Shown piece by piece: positions 23,736 to 30,609 of a DNA stretch of 64,000 nucleotides. The notes under the pieces are model-generated. The model did not search any database. It saw nothing but the letters and a program-made list of their open reading frames with translations, and was not told the DNA's origin. A program made the translations under genes and the position numbers. The stretch comes from Cohnella fermenti (GTDB taxonomy: Bacteria > Bacillota > Bacilli > Paenibacillales > Paenibacillaceae), in assembly GCF_004801405.1 (NCBI RefSeq), contig NZ_SSOB01000001.1, forward strand, positions 62,001 to 126,000, in the 5' to 3' direction. Positions within the stretch are counted from its first letter, which is position 1, and every line of letters starts with the position of its first letter.

Positions 23736-24386
23736 GAGAATAGCTGGAGCAAGGATCGCGGCTACAAGCTTGTTGCAGAGCCGGTGACGCCCGCAATCAT
23801 CACGACGGAGTCGATTCGGGGCGGGGTTATGGCGGTCAGCGCGGATACGAAGCACCCGCTCGAAGCCGTCAAGTTCCTGAATCTGCTCAACACGGACCCG
23901 ACGGTGCGCGACCTGTTCAACTTCGGAATCGAAGGCGTGCATTATACGTTGGACAGCAACGGCCAGGTGGTGCCCATCGCTGCCAAGGACGATGACGGCA
24001 ATCCGATTCCGGACGCGCTGCCCAGCTATGGAGGCGTGCAGTACACGCAGGGCAATTGGTTTATTCTGAAGACGATGGGCGGAGAGTTCCCGGACCCCTT
24101 GGACAAGTGGGACCGGTTCCGCGAGAGCAACCGGGAGGCCGTCGCTTCGAGCACGCTGGGCTTCACCCCGGATCTGTCGCGGATGCCGCTCCAGATGCAG
24201 AACATCGAGATGGTCTGGGAGAAGTACTTCCCCAGTCTGATGACGGGCAGCGTAGACGTCGATACGGTGCTGCCGCTGTTTAACGAAGAGCTCCGGCAAG
24301 CAGGCATCGACGAGGTGCGGGCCGAAGTGCAGAGGCAGCTTGATGCCTGGCGAGCCAATCTTGCGCAGAATTCAGGCGGCCAATAA
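23736..24386 (+). pseudogene. 3' part of a sugar-binding lipoprotein gene
   Basis: In the frame ending at TAA 24386 the protein reads from NSWSKDRGYKLVAEPVTPA to the end, about 216 residues of the C-terminal half of an extracellular solute-binding protein. The family pattern includes TTESIRGGVMAVSADTKHP and a tail with DTVLPLFNEELRQAGIDEV. The start, lipobox and N-terminal lobe are missing. A later ATG could give a truncated product, but it would have no signal peptide. Confidence 0.85.
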
Positions 24387-24430
24387 AACAATCGTGTACA
24401 ATAGAATCCACAGACGAGAGGGGGAAGCGA

Positions 24431-26326
24431 ATGGACTGGGAAGCCCACATCGAGCGGTGGAGCCGGGTCGCTGTCAGGCTGGCGGATATTCGGGAGTGCA
24501 GCGCGGAGCAGGGGACGGTTCCGAAGCGCGGTGCAGCGCCTTCCGGCTTCTTCCTGATGACGACCCGCGGAGAGGCCGAGGTGAGTCTGGCGGGAACCGT
24601 CTATCGCAGCCGCGCTCCTCACGTTCTGCACGGGGGCAAGGACTCGGAGCTGGCGGTTCTCCCGTTGGGGAGCGACTTCGCCTGCTGCATCGTTCTGTAT
24701 ACGGCCGATGCGCAATCGCCGGAGGATCGGGCGGGCTTCCGGCTGCCGTACGCCTTCACTCCGTATGCGCTGCTGCCTCTGCAGGAGAAGTGTCGGACCA
24801 TGTATCGCTTGTGGCAGCAAGGGGCTTCGCTGGACAAGCTGCAGGCGCAGGCGCTCTTCCTTCCGTTCGTATACGAGCTGATGCGGCAGATTCGCAAGTC
24901 GGCAATGGGCAACAGCCGCTCGAATCTGGTAACCGAAGCGATCCACTATATTCACGAGCACTACAAGGAGCCGCTGACAGCCGAGGGATTGGCCGGGATG
25001 TACAATTGCAGCGCAAGCTCCATGGCGCGGCTGTTCAAGAGTCAGATCGGCGTCGGTCCGATCGACTACCTGATCCATGTCCGCATCCGCAAGGCGAAGC
25101 AGTTCCTGCAGCAGTCGGAGGCGCGAATCCAGGAGGTCGCAGGCGGTGTCGGCTATGCGGACGTGTATTACTTCAGCCGGCTGTTCAAGAAGCATACGGG
25201 CGTGTCTCCCCTTCAATATCGGGAGGACCAGCGGAAGGCGCGGAGGAATAATCCATTCGATCTGTCAGAATCGTCTATTGTTTCCCCTGCCCTCGGTTAC
25301 CATAATGATAATGATAGTTATTATCAACAGGTAGAGGAAGGGGAACCATCGATGTTCAGATTGGCAAGACCTGTATTCGGAGCCATGCTGTTATTATGCA
25401 CAACCTTAATTCTGAATGCGTGCCAGGCAGGGGGCAACACAGAGACAACGTCCCCGTCGCCTGCTTCGACGGATAGCGCCGCGGAGAGCGCGGCGGCGGG
25501 CACCCGGATGTACGAGCACTTGAACGGCCGGACGGAGATTCCCGTCAAGCCTCAGCGGGTAGTCAGCCTGTTCCACCTGGGCGAGCTGATGGCGCTTGGC
25601 GTGAAGCCGGTCGGTGCGACAACCCATATTCTGAACAATCCGCTGATCGCCGACAAGGCCGATATCGTGGATGTGGGCGTTCCGCCGGAACCGGAGAAGA
25701 TTCTGGCGCTCGCGCCCGACTTGATCGTGACGACGGCACCGTTCGCGGAGATTGTGGAGGGCGGATACGAAGCGCTGAACAAGATCGCGCCGACCATCGT
25801 TGTGGAGCAATACAACGATCCGATCCAGGATGTCGAGATGTTCGGCGATATTCTCGGCAAGCAGGAGGAGGCGCGGCAATGGAACGAGGCGTTCGCGGCC
25901 AAGATCGCCGAGTACAAGGAGAAGATCGGCCCATACGTCGGGCCGGAGGAGACATTCTCGATTCTGAACGTGCGCCCCGACGCGATCTTTATCTACGGCG
26001 ATACGAATATGGGAGGCAACATTCTCTACAAGTATCTGGGGCTGAAGCCGACCGACAAAGTCAAGACGGACGTCATTAACGGCGAGACGTGGGAGATCTC
26101 GAGCGAGGTTATCGACCAATTCGTCGGCGACCGATTGTTCCTGGCCGTGAACGAAGGCTCGGAGGAGCAATTGAAGGTCGTGGAGAAGTTTATTCAGAAC
26201 ACGCCGGCGGGCAAGTCCGGCAAGATCTACAACATCGACTTCAATGAATTCCTGTACAGCGACCCGATCTCGGTGGATCAACAACTGGACATCATCGTCG
26301 ACTTGCTGACGGAGGGCAACAAGTAG
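24431..26326 (+). CDS. AraC-type regulator reading through into a siderophore-binding protein
   Basis: From ATG 24431 (GAGGGGGAAGCG upstream) the frame is open for 631 residues. Residues 1-160 form a sensor domain, and about 165-265 form a double AraC helix-turn-helix (SASSMARLFKSQIGVGP, then YFSRLFKKHTGVSPLQYR). A normal AraC gene would stop near 25255. Instead about 35 codons cross a promoter and Fur box without a stop and join, in frame, the lipoprotein gene that begins at 25352. Bacillus Btr also fuses AraC and binding-protein domains, but the signal peptide and lipobox in the middle here argue for two genes sharing one open frame. The AraC part probably activates siderophore uptake. Whether the fused protein is made is open. 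Confidence 0.8.
   Translation: MDWEAHIERWSRVAVRLADIRECSAEQGTVPKRGAAPSGFFLMTTRGEAEVSLAGTVYRSRAPHVLHGGKDSELAVLPLGSDFACCIVLYTADAQSPEDRAGFRLPYAFTPYALLPLQEKCRTMYRLWQQGASLDKLQAQALFLPFVYELMRQIRKSAMGNSRSNLVTEAIHYIHEHYKEPLTAEGLAGMYNCSASSMARLFKSQIGVGPIDYLIHVRIRKAKQFLQQSEARIQEVAGGVGYADVYYFSRLFKKHTGVSPLQYREDQRKARRNNPFDLSESSIVSPALGYHNDNDSYYQQVEEGEPSMFRLARPVFGAMLLLCTTLILNACQAGGNTETTSPSPASTDSAAESAAAGTRMYEHLNGRTEIPVKPQRVVSLFHLGELMALGVKPVGATTHILNNPLIADKADIVDVGVPPEPEKILALAPDLIVTTAPFAEIVEGGYEALNKIAPTIVVEQYNDPIQDVEMFGDILGKQEEARQWNEAFAAKIAEYKEKIGPYVGPEETFSILNVRPDAIFIYGDTNMGGNILYKYLGLKPTDKVKTDVINGETWEISSEVIDQFVGDRLFLAVNEGSEEQLKVVEKFIQNTPAGKSGKIYNIDFNEFLYSDPISVDQQLDIIVDLLTEGNK
25278..25325 (+). promoter_or_regulatory. 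Internal promoter with Fur box
   Basis: TTGTTT (25278-25283), a 17-bp spacer and CATAAT (25301-25306) form a promoter. GATAATGATAGTTATTATC (25307-25325) matches the classical Fur box at 16 of 19 positions and contains TGATAAT/ATTATCA-type heptamers. Repression by iron-loaded Fur just downstream of the -10 box is expected. The site lies inside the open AraC frame. Confidence 0.85.
25352..26326 (+). CDS. Iron-siderophore-binding lipoprotein
   Basis: The 324-residue protein is read from its own ATG, with GAGGAAGGGG upstream and the Fur-boxed promoter in front. A lipoprotein signal peptide ends at LNAC (about residue 25), followed by a Ser/Thr/Pro-rich linker and a periplasmic-binding-protein class III fold. 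Typical features are KPQRVVSLFHLGELMALGV, LALAPDLIVTTAPFAE and a C-terminal lobe ending in LDIIVDLLTEG. It should capture ferric siderophore outside the membrane; permease and ATPase genes are not in the window. The 5' part shares its frame with the AraC gene. Confidence 0.85.
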   Translation: MFRLARPVFGAMLLLCTTLILNACQAGGNTETTSPSPASTDSAAESAAAGTRMYEHLNGRTEIPVKPQRVVSLFHLGELMALGVKPVGATTHILNNPLIADKADIVDVGVPPEPEKILALAPDLIVTTAPFAEIVEGGYEALNKIAPTIVVEQYNDPIQDVEMFGDILGKQEEARQWNEAFAAKIAEYKEKIGPYVGPEETFSILNVRPDAIFIYGDTNMGGNILYKYLGLKPTDKVKTDVINGETWEISSEVIDQFVGDRLFLAVNEGSEEQLKVVEKFIQNTPAGKSGKIYNIDFNEFLYSDPISVDQQLDIIVDLLTEGNK

Positions 26327-26359
26327 TCGAGCGTTGCCCCGCATCCCTTTATACGACAA

Positions 26360-26390
26360 CGGACCCTCGGCCGATTCGGCCAAGGGTCCG
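26360..26390. terminator. Bidirectional terminator
   Basis: CGGACCCT-c-GGCCGa pairs with CGGCC-a-AGGGTCCG. It lies between the convergent siderophore-binding and DUF2294 genes. Confidence 0.8.
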
Positions 26391-26412
26391 CTCTCTTGTG
26401 CACCCAAACCTC

Positions 26413-27129
26413 TTATTTGGCATTCAAGACGAGGACGATAACGCTTTTGTCCGAGTCCAGGTTCCAATCCACGAAGCAATCGACGACGCGCTTGCCGAGC
26501 ATGTTCTCGAAGTTGTCGTTGTTGTGCAAGTAGCTGTTCTCCAAATCGCGTTTAATGCCCTTAAGCAGTTCGCTATGCCCCAGACGAATAAGTTCCTTCT
26601 CGATGCGCACAAGAATGCCGTTGCGGATAATAAGAATCGTGCGAGGATTGACCTCGTACGAGATAATCTCCTCCGGCGTCTTCTGCGCCATCTGGCTGAT
26701 GCTGACGATCTCTTGTTCCAGCTCCGCTTTGCCTTCGAACTCCTGGCTGACCTCTTGGCCGCCGGGAACCGGTTCGGGACAGAAGGCGAGCAGCATGCCC
26801 GATTTATTGGGCAGAGACCAATCATAATAGAATTCATGAGGTTTGATGCCCGTCACGGACTCGATGTAGCTCGCAAGCTCGGGAATCATCGCCTGGAACA
26901 GGGCCTGCCTCAATTGATGAATGATCGTCTCTTGATTCTGCTCAAGCAGAACGCGCTCGGAAGGCGTCAGGAAATTGCGGAAATAAATCGTGATGGAATT
27001 CGAGCCGATGGACACCATAGCGGATTCCGGGCCTTTGCCGAAGTGATCCCGGAATAGCTTGCCGACATAGCTCGCGATAAGCTGCTGAAATTGGTTGATT
27101 TGCTGATTCATCAGATCGAACTCGACCAT
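26413..27129 (-). CDS. DUF2294 domain protein
   Basis: The 238-residue protein carries two tandem DUF2294-like units. The first (about 8-115) has FGKGPESAMVSIGSNSITIYF and LTPSERVLLEQNQETI; the second (about 140-235) is more diverged and ends in VVDCFVDWNLDSDKSVIVLVL. The family occurs in many Bacillota and cyanobacteria and has no established activity. The ATG at 27129 is chosen for AAGGAG six bases upstream on the minus strand. It is the second gene of an operon with the histidine kinase 66 bp upstream, hinting at a shared signalling role. That link is inference. Confidence 0.85.
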   Translation of the reverse strand: MVEFDLMNQQINQFQQLIASYVGKLFRDHFGKGPESAMVSIGSNSITIYFRNFLTPSERVLLEQNQETIIHQLRQALFQAMIPELASYIESVTGIKPHEFYYDWSLPNKSGMLLAFCPEPVPGGQEVSQEFEGKAELEQEIVSISQMAQKTPEEIISYEVNPRTILIIRNGILVRIEKELIRLGHSELLKGIKRDLENSYLHNNDNFENMLGKRVVDCFVDWNLDSDKSVIVLVLNAK

Positions 27130-27195
27130 GCGTTGCTCCTTATGCGTGCCGGTCTTGCACAAAACACGCCTAAGTATATGGAATGGCGAGTCACC

Positions 27196-28110
27196 TTATC
27201 CTCCTTCGCGATTAATCGGAAGTTTGACGGCAACGACCGCCCCGCCGGCAGAACGATTCCGGAAGCTCATGTGCCCTCCGTGGTTGTCCAGAATCGTCTG
27301 GCTAACCATGAGCCCCAATCCCGTTCCCTTCTCTTTGGTACTGCTGAACGGCTGGCCGATTCGCTGCAATTGCTCCTGAGCGATGCCGGGACCGCTGTCC
27401 GCAACCTCGACATAAACCCATTCTTCGTCCGCAGAGACCTCGACGGCGACCGTTCCGCCATCAGGCATCGCTTCTATCGCGTTCTTAATGACGTTAAGAA
27501 AGACTTGTTTTAACTTGTTCTCCACGCACAGGACTTCCAATGAATCCAAGTGCGGCGGATAGAGATCGAGCAACTGGACATTGAGGAGGATCGCCTGAGG
27601 GTTGACCAAGGTGAGGACGCTCTGCAGCAACGTCCGCAGCTTCTTGCGTACCTGTTCGCCTCCCTGGGGTTTGGCCAATATCAAGAGCTCGTTGACGATG
27701 TCGTTAATCCGGTCAATCTCCGCCAGCATGATCTCGGAATGATTTTTGGAAGTGGCTTGGCTTAACTGAACGAATCCCTTCAGGCTGGTCAATGGATTTC
27801 GGATCTCGTGGGCGATCGACGCGGCCAATGTTCCGGCCATCGTCAGCTTCTCCGATTGCTGCCTCTCCTTATGTAGTCCGATTGCCGTCTCCTGCCTGTT
27901 GCGTTCGATTTCGTTGATGGAATGAGTGTGCACTCTCCGGAAGACAAACCAGAAGAACGCGAGACTGGTCAAGGTTCGCGCAATTCCCCAGATCTTTATC
28001 CACCCATTGAGGTGCAACGCCCACAATATGCTTTGATCCGCCGCGATGATGACTAATCCAGCCAGAATAAACACGTTCAGGTCGCGAATTTGTCGTCTTC
28101 TTCTGTCCAT
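27196..28110 (-). CDS. Orphan sensor histidine kinase, sporulation-kinase type
   Basis: The 304-residue membrane kinase has two N-terminal membrane helices (about 11-33 and 40-58) and almost no extracellular domain. The HisKA box ASIAHEIRNPLTSLKGF places the phosphorylated His at residue 101. The HATPase domain follows, with N box (NVIKNAIEAMPDGG), G1 (DSGPGIA) and G2 (KGTGLGLMVS). No response regulator is adjacent, as for the Kin kinases that feed the Spo0F/Spo0A phosphorelay. The phosphorelay assignment rests on domain style and orphan status. Confidence 0.85.
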   Translation of the reverse strand: MDRRRRQIRDLNVFILAGLVIIAADQSILWALHLNGWIKIWGIARTLTSLAFFWFVFRRVHTHSINEIERNRQETAIGLHKERQQSEKLTMAGTLAASIAHEIRNPLTSLKGFVQLSQATSKNHSEIMLAEIDRINDIVNELLILAKPQGGEQVRKKLRTLLQSVLTLVNPQAILLNVQLLDLYPPHLDSLEVLCVENKLKQVFLNVIKNAIEAMPDGGTVAVEVSADEEWVYVEVADSGPGIAQEQLQRIGQPFSSTKEKGTGLGLMVSQTILDNHGGHMSFRNRSAGGAVVAVKLPINREGG

Positions 28111-28160
28111 TGATAAAACTCCATCTATGGATTGGGTAATTATGGCAAAGCATAAAGAGA

Positions 28161-28189
28161 CCTAACTTTCCCTGTTAAAGAAAGTTAGG
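28161..28189. promoter_or_regulatory. 10-bp inverted repeat upstream of the kinase gene
   Basis: CCTAACTTTC and GAAAGTTAGG are exact complements around a 9-base loop, 51 bp upstream of the kinase start. It could be an operator or a leader hairpin. It has no good T run in the direction of the gene. Confidence 0.5.
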
Positions 28190-28299
28190 CCATGAACGTG
28201 ACTTTTATCCGGAGATAGATTCACTCATTTACCTTATATGAAGAAATGGAAGCTTGCAGAAGCTGCACACAATCTGTATACACTATAACACAATGACTT

Positions 28300-28610
28300 G
28301 GGTATTAAAAGAGCGCCTTCATTCTTGGCTTAAAGAGATTCGGCCGTTTGGACCGACGCCGCGCTTGGCGATCCGTCCTTATGCGAGGCTGCCAAGCGCC
28401 AGGTCGCCAAGCCGCATCGCCAAGTCGTACCGCCAAGTGGCATCGCCAAGCCGCCGAAGCCATCGGAGCATCGGAGCTGCTGGAATGGCCGCTGGTTGCT
28501 GATGGGTGTTGCTGGGTGTCGCTGGATGCTGATGGGTGTTGCTAAGCTACCGCTAAGATAGCGCTAGGCTACCGCTGAGATTCCGCCGACACCGCTGCCC
28601 GCCGAATTTT
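28300..28610. repeat. Low-complexity tract with GCCAAG and CTGATGGGTG repeats
   Basis: Between the kinase and crp genes, 28385-28460 repeats GCCAAG-containing units at irregular 10-20 bp spacing, and 28495-28545 repeats CTGATGGGTGTTGCT twice with variants. Short frames through it have biased, non-protein-like composition. No gene is supported. The tract abuts array B. Confidence 0.6.
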
Positions 28611-28780
28611 ATGTGAAAACCACATTCGCGCGGCTCGGAAACGGGTGCTTTGTCCGGTTTTATGCGAAAAATCACATTCGTGGAGAAATTTCCGGGCCGG
28701 AGTGCTGGATATATGCGAAAAATCGCATAAAACGCCGAAATTGCCGCCAATCCAAGCCGATGAATGTGAAAAACCGCATA
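28610..28780 (+). repeat. Array B: four palindromic cores at exact 51-bp spacing
   Basis: Cores start at 28611 (ATGTG/CACAT), 28662 (ATGCG/CACAT), 28713 (ATGCG/CGCAT) and 28764 (ATGTG/CGCAT), exactly 51 bp apart each time. The third core shows a compensatory change in both arms, which favours base pairing or dyad recognition. It is the only array placed upstream of its neighbouring gene (crp-like) rather than downstream. A GAGTCACCA-type 9-bp repeat follows directly (about 28797-28850). Confidence 0.9.
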
Positions 28781-29059
28781 AAATCGCAAGAGCCGCACCA
28801 GTCGCTGGAGTCACCAGAGTCACCAGAGTCGCCGGAGTCGCAAGAGACGCACAAGCCGCCGGACCCGGGTCTCGACTATTCTTCCCAACCCTCCCCAATC
28901 CTCCCCCTGCCTCTCCAACCCTCTCAGTCCCAAGGCCCCGCCAGCGGAACGAAGATCGCCCGAAGTCTCTTTTCCGCCCCCCGGCCTATTCAACTGTCTA
29001 TTAACGCAATAAATGGTATAGTTAAAGGAGATTAACTCTATTCAACAGAGGTGCCGAAG

Positions 29060-29743
29060 ATGAATCCTCAATTGTTACGCGACTTCCCGCTCTTCGAGAA
29101 CCTGACGGACGAGCATCTGGCCGAGATTGCCGAGCTATGCGGCACTTCCGAGTATGCCAAGGGAGAGTCGATCTTCTTCGAGGGCGACGAAGGGGACGGG
29201 CTCTATCTCATACTGTCCGGCGTCGTTCAAATCTATCAGGATAATCATACCCGGGATGTTATACTATCGATCTTCCGAGAGGGGGACTTCTTCGGGGAGA
29301 TGGCGCTGCTGCAGAACGAGAAGGTGCGCTCCGCTTCCGCGAGAACTATCGAGAAGTCGACTCTGTGCATTCTGAAGAAGCATCACTTTCTCGCATTGGT
29401 CCAGAGCAGGCCGGAGATTCTGATCGGGATTCTGGAGACGGCGCTGGATCGGCTTCGGGACGCCAACAAGCTCATTACGGACCTCACGATTCTCGACGTG
29501 CGCAAGCGGATGGCGCGGCTGCTGCTCCGGCTGACCGAACAGCACGGAGTGCCTTCGGCAGAGGGGACCCTCATCGATGTGAAGCTGACGCACCAGCATC
29601 TCGCGGACATGATGGGGACGGCGCGCGAGACCGTGACGAAGCTGCTGCTGGAGCTGCAGAACGAGCAATGGATCCGAATCGATCGGAAAAAAATCATCGT
29701 GTGCGACATGGCCAGGCTGCGAGCGACAGTGGATGCCATGTGA
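29060..29743 (+). CDS. Crp/Fnr-family transcription regulator
   Basis: The 227-residue protein has an N-terminal cyclic-nucleotide-binding fold (about 10-125) with GDEGDGLYLILSGVVQIY and the FFGEMALLQNEKVRSASA segment, a dimer helix, and a C-terminal winged helix. The recognition helix reads GTARETVTKLLLEL and keeps the Arg-Glu pair that in E. coli CRP contacts GTGA half-sites. Cysteines for an Fnr iron-sulfur cluster are absent. The ATG at 29060 is preferred to the GTG at 29051 because AGAGG precedes it. A possible -10 box (TATAGT) is near 29017. Palindrome arrays B and C flank the gene. Confidence 0.9.
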   Translation: MNPQLLRDFPLFENLTDEHLAEIAELCGTSEYAKGESIFFEGDEGDGLYLILSGVVQIYQDNHTRDVILSIFREGDFFGEMALLQNEKVRSASARTIEKSTLCILKKHHFLALVQSRPEILIGILETALDRLRDANKLITDLTILDVRKRMARLLLRLTEQHGVPSAEGTLIDVKLTHQHLADMMGTARETVTKLLLELQNEQWIRIDRKKIIVCDMARLRATVDAM

Positions 29744-29799
29744 GCCCGATAGCCGGGCTATTGAGAGGCGGCGCGGTGACTAGGGCAAGCGGGCCGGTT

Positions 29800-30100
29800 T
29801 TTGCGACGATTTTGAGTCTACTCCTCGAACCCGTTGGCCCCACCAACCCCACAAATCCCGCAAACTCCACCGTAACTCATCGAACCTGCCGACCTCGACC
29901 AACCCGCCGAGCCGCCGAGTCTGCTGAATCCATCGCTCCCGTCGAACCCACCAACCCCATCGAACCCAACAAATCAACCGAGTCTGCCGAACACGCTGAA
30001 CTTACCGTCCTCGCCTCCTCTGTCGCTCCCACCGCCTCCATCGCCCCACCGACTCCACCGCTCCACCGCCTCCATCGCCCCCACCGAAGCCGGGATGCCG
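29800..30100. repeat. C/A-rich low-complexity tract
   Basis: The stretch after the crp-like gene is dominated by CCCACC, CCAACCC, CGAACC and CACCGCCTCCATCGCC variants on the plus strand, with strong strand asymmetry. Open frames through it give Pro/Thr-rich nonsense. No gene is supported. It leads straight into array C. Confidence 0.6.
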
Positions 30101-30105
30101 AGTTT

Positions 30106-30278
30106 TATGTGAAAAACCACATTCGTGATGCCCCGATAACGGTAGTTTAGGCGATTTTATGTGAAAAATAGCATACATAGAGGAAATCCCAGCTCGAGGC
30201 GCCGGATATATGTGAAAAACCACATAAAAAGACGCGATTCCCCTCCAAATCAGGCCGGCGAATGTGAAAATTCATATA
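30106..30278 (+). repeat. Array C: four palindromic cores at 51-52-bp spacing
   Basis: Cores start at 30107 (ATGTG/CACAT), 30159 (ATGTG..CATACAT variant, as in A and D), 30210 (ATGTG/CACAT) and 30262 (ATGTG/CATAT). Spacings are 52, 51 and 52. Segments between cores follow arrays A, B and D. Confidence 0.9.
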
Positions 30279-30302
30279 AAATCGCCAAAGTCGTAGGCGC
30301 GG

Positions 30303-30422
30303 GGGAGCGACTGGCGGCCTAAAAGGGGCCACGGGAGCGACTATCGGCCTAAAAGGGGCCATGGGAGCGGATAGTGGCATACAGGGGGCACATGGGAGCG
30401 AATGCAAACGTGAGCGGTCCTC
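30303..30422. repeat. Four 30-bp tandem repeats with a GGCC hairpin
   Basis: Units begin GGGAGCG at 30303, 30333, 30363 and 30394. The first two contain GGCCTAAAAGGGGCC, a small GGCC/GGCC hairpin; the last two are degenerate. This is a second repeat family, unrelated to the 51-bp arrays, sitting 25 bp after array C. Confidence 0.8.
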
Positions 30423-30544
30423 AGGAGCGTATCGCATTGCGTGAGGGATGCCCCCGAAGCCAACCGTTCGGGCGATCCCCCAAGGCGGCTTTGTTTACCC
30501 ATCCATCCGTGTCAAAAAAATTGCAAACGAGTCATAAACCGGCC

Positions 30545-30573
30545 TTATTGCCGATGAAGCGGTTTCCTATAAT
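30545..30573 (+). promoter_or_regulatory. Promoter of the sugar ABC operon
   Basis: TTATTG, a 17-bp spacer and TATAAT lie 36 bp upstream of the first permease gene. Confidence 0.7.
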
Positions 30574-30609
30574 GAATTCATACCCTTATTAGCGAGGAGG
30601 CGACAGCCT

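Noticed and set aside
22617-24299. Long minus-strand open frames opposite the permease, regulator and beta-helix genes
   Set aside because: They are shadows in high-GC coding DNA, without ribosome binding sites or recognisable domains.
28610-28780. Cores as ordinary CRP or Fnr binding sites
   Set aside because: TGTGA and TCACA are separated by four bases rather than six, and four phased sites per array, mostly 3' of genes, do not fit promoter control. Kept only as a hypothesis.
29744-30105. A Pro/Thr-rich protein gene after the crp-like gene
   Set aside because: Composition follows the simple-sequence tract in several frames, with no start signal.
22235-30223. Small proteins encoded inside the palindrome arrays (VKNHIK or FHIHRL-like peptides on either strand)
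   Set aside because: They arise because the repeat period is close to 17 codons. They lack ribosome binding sites and occur on both strands.
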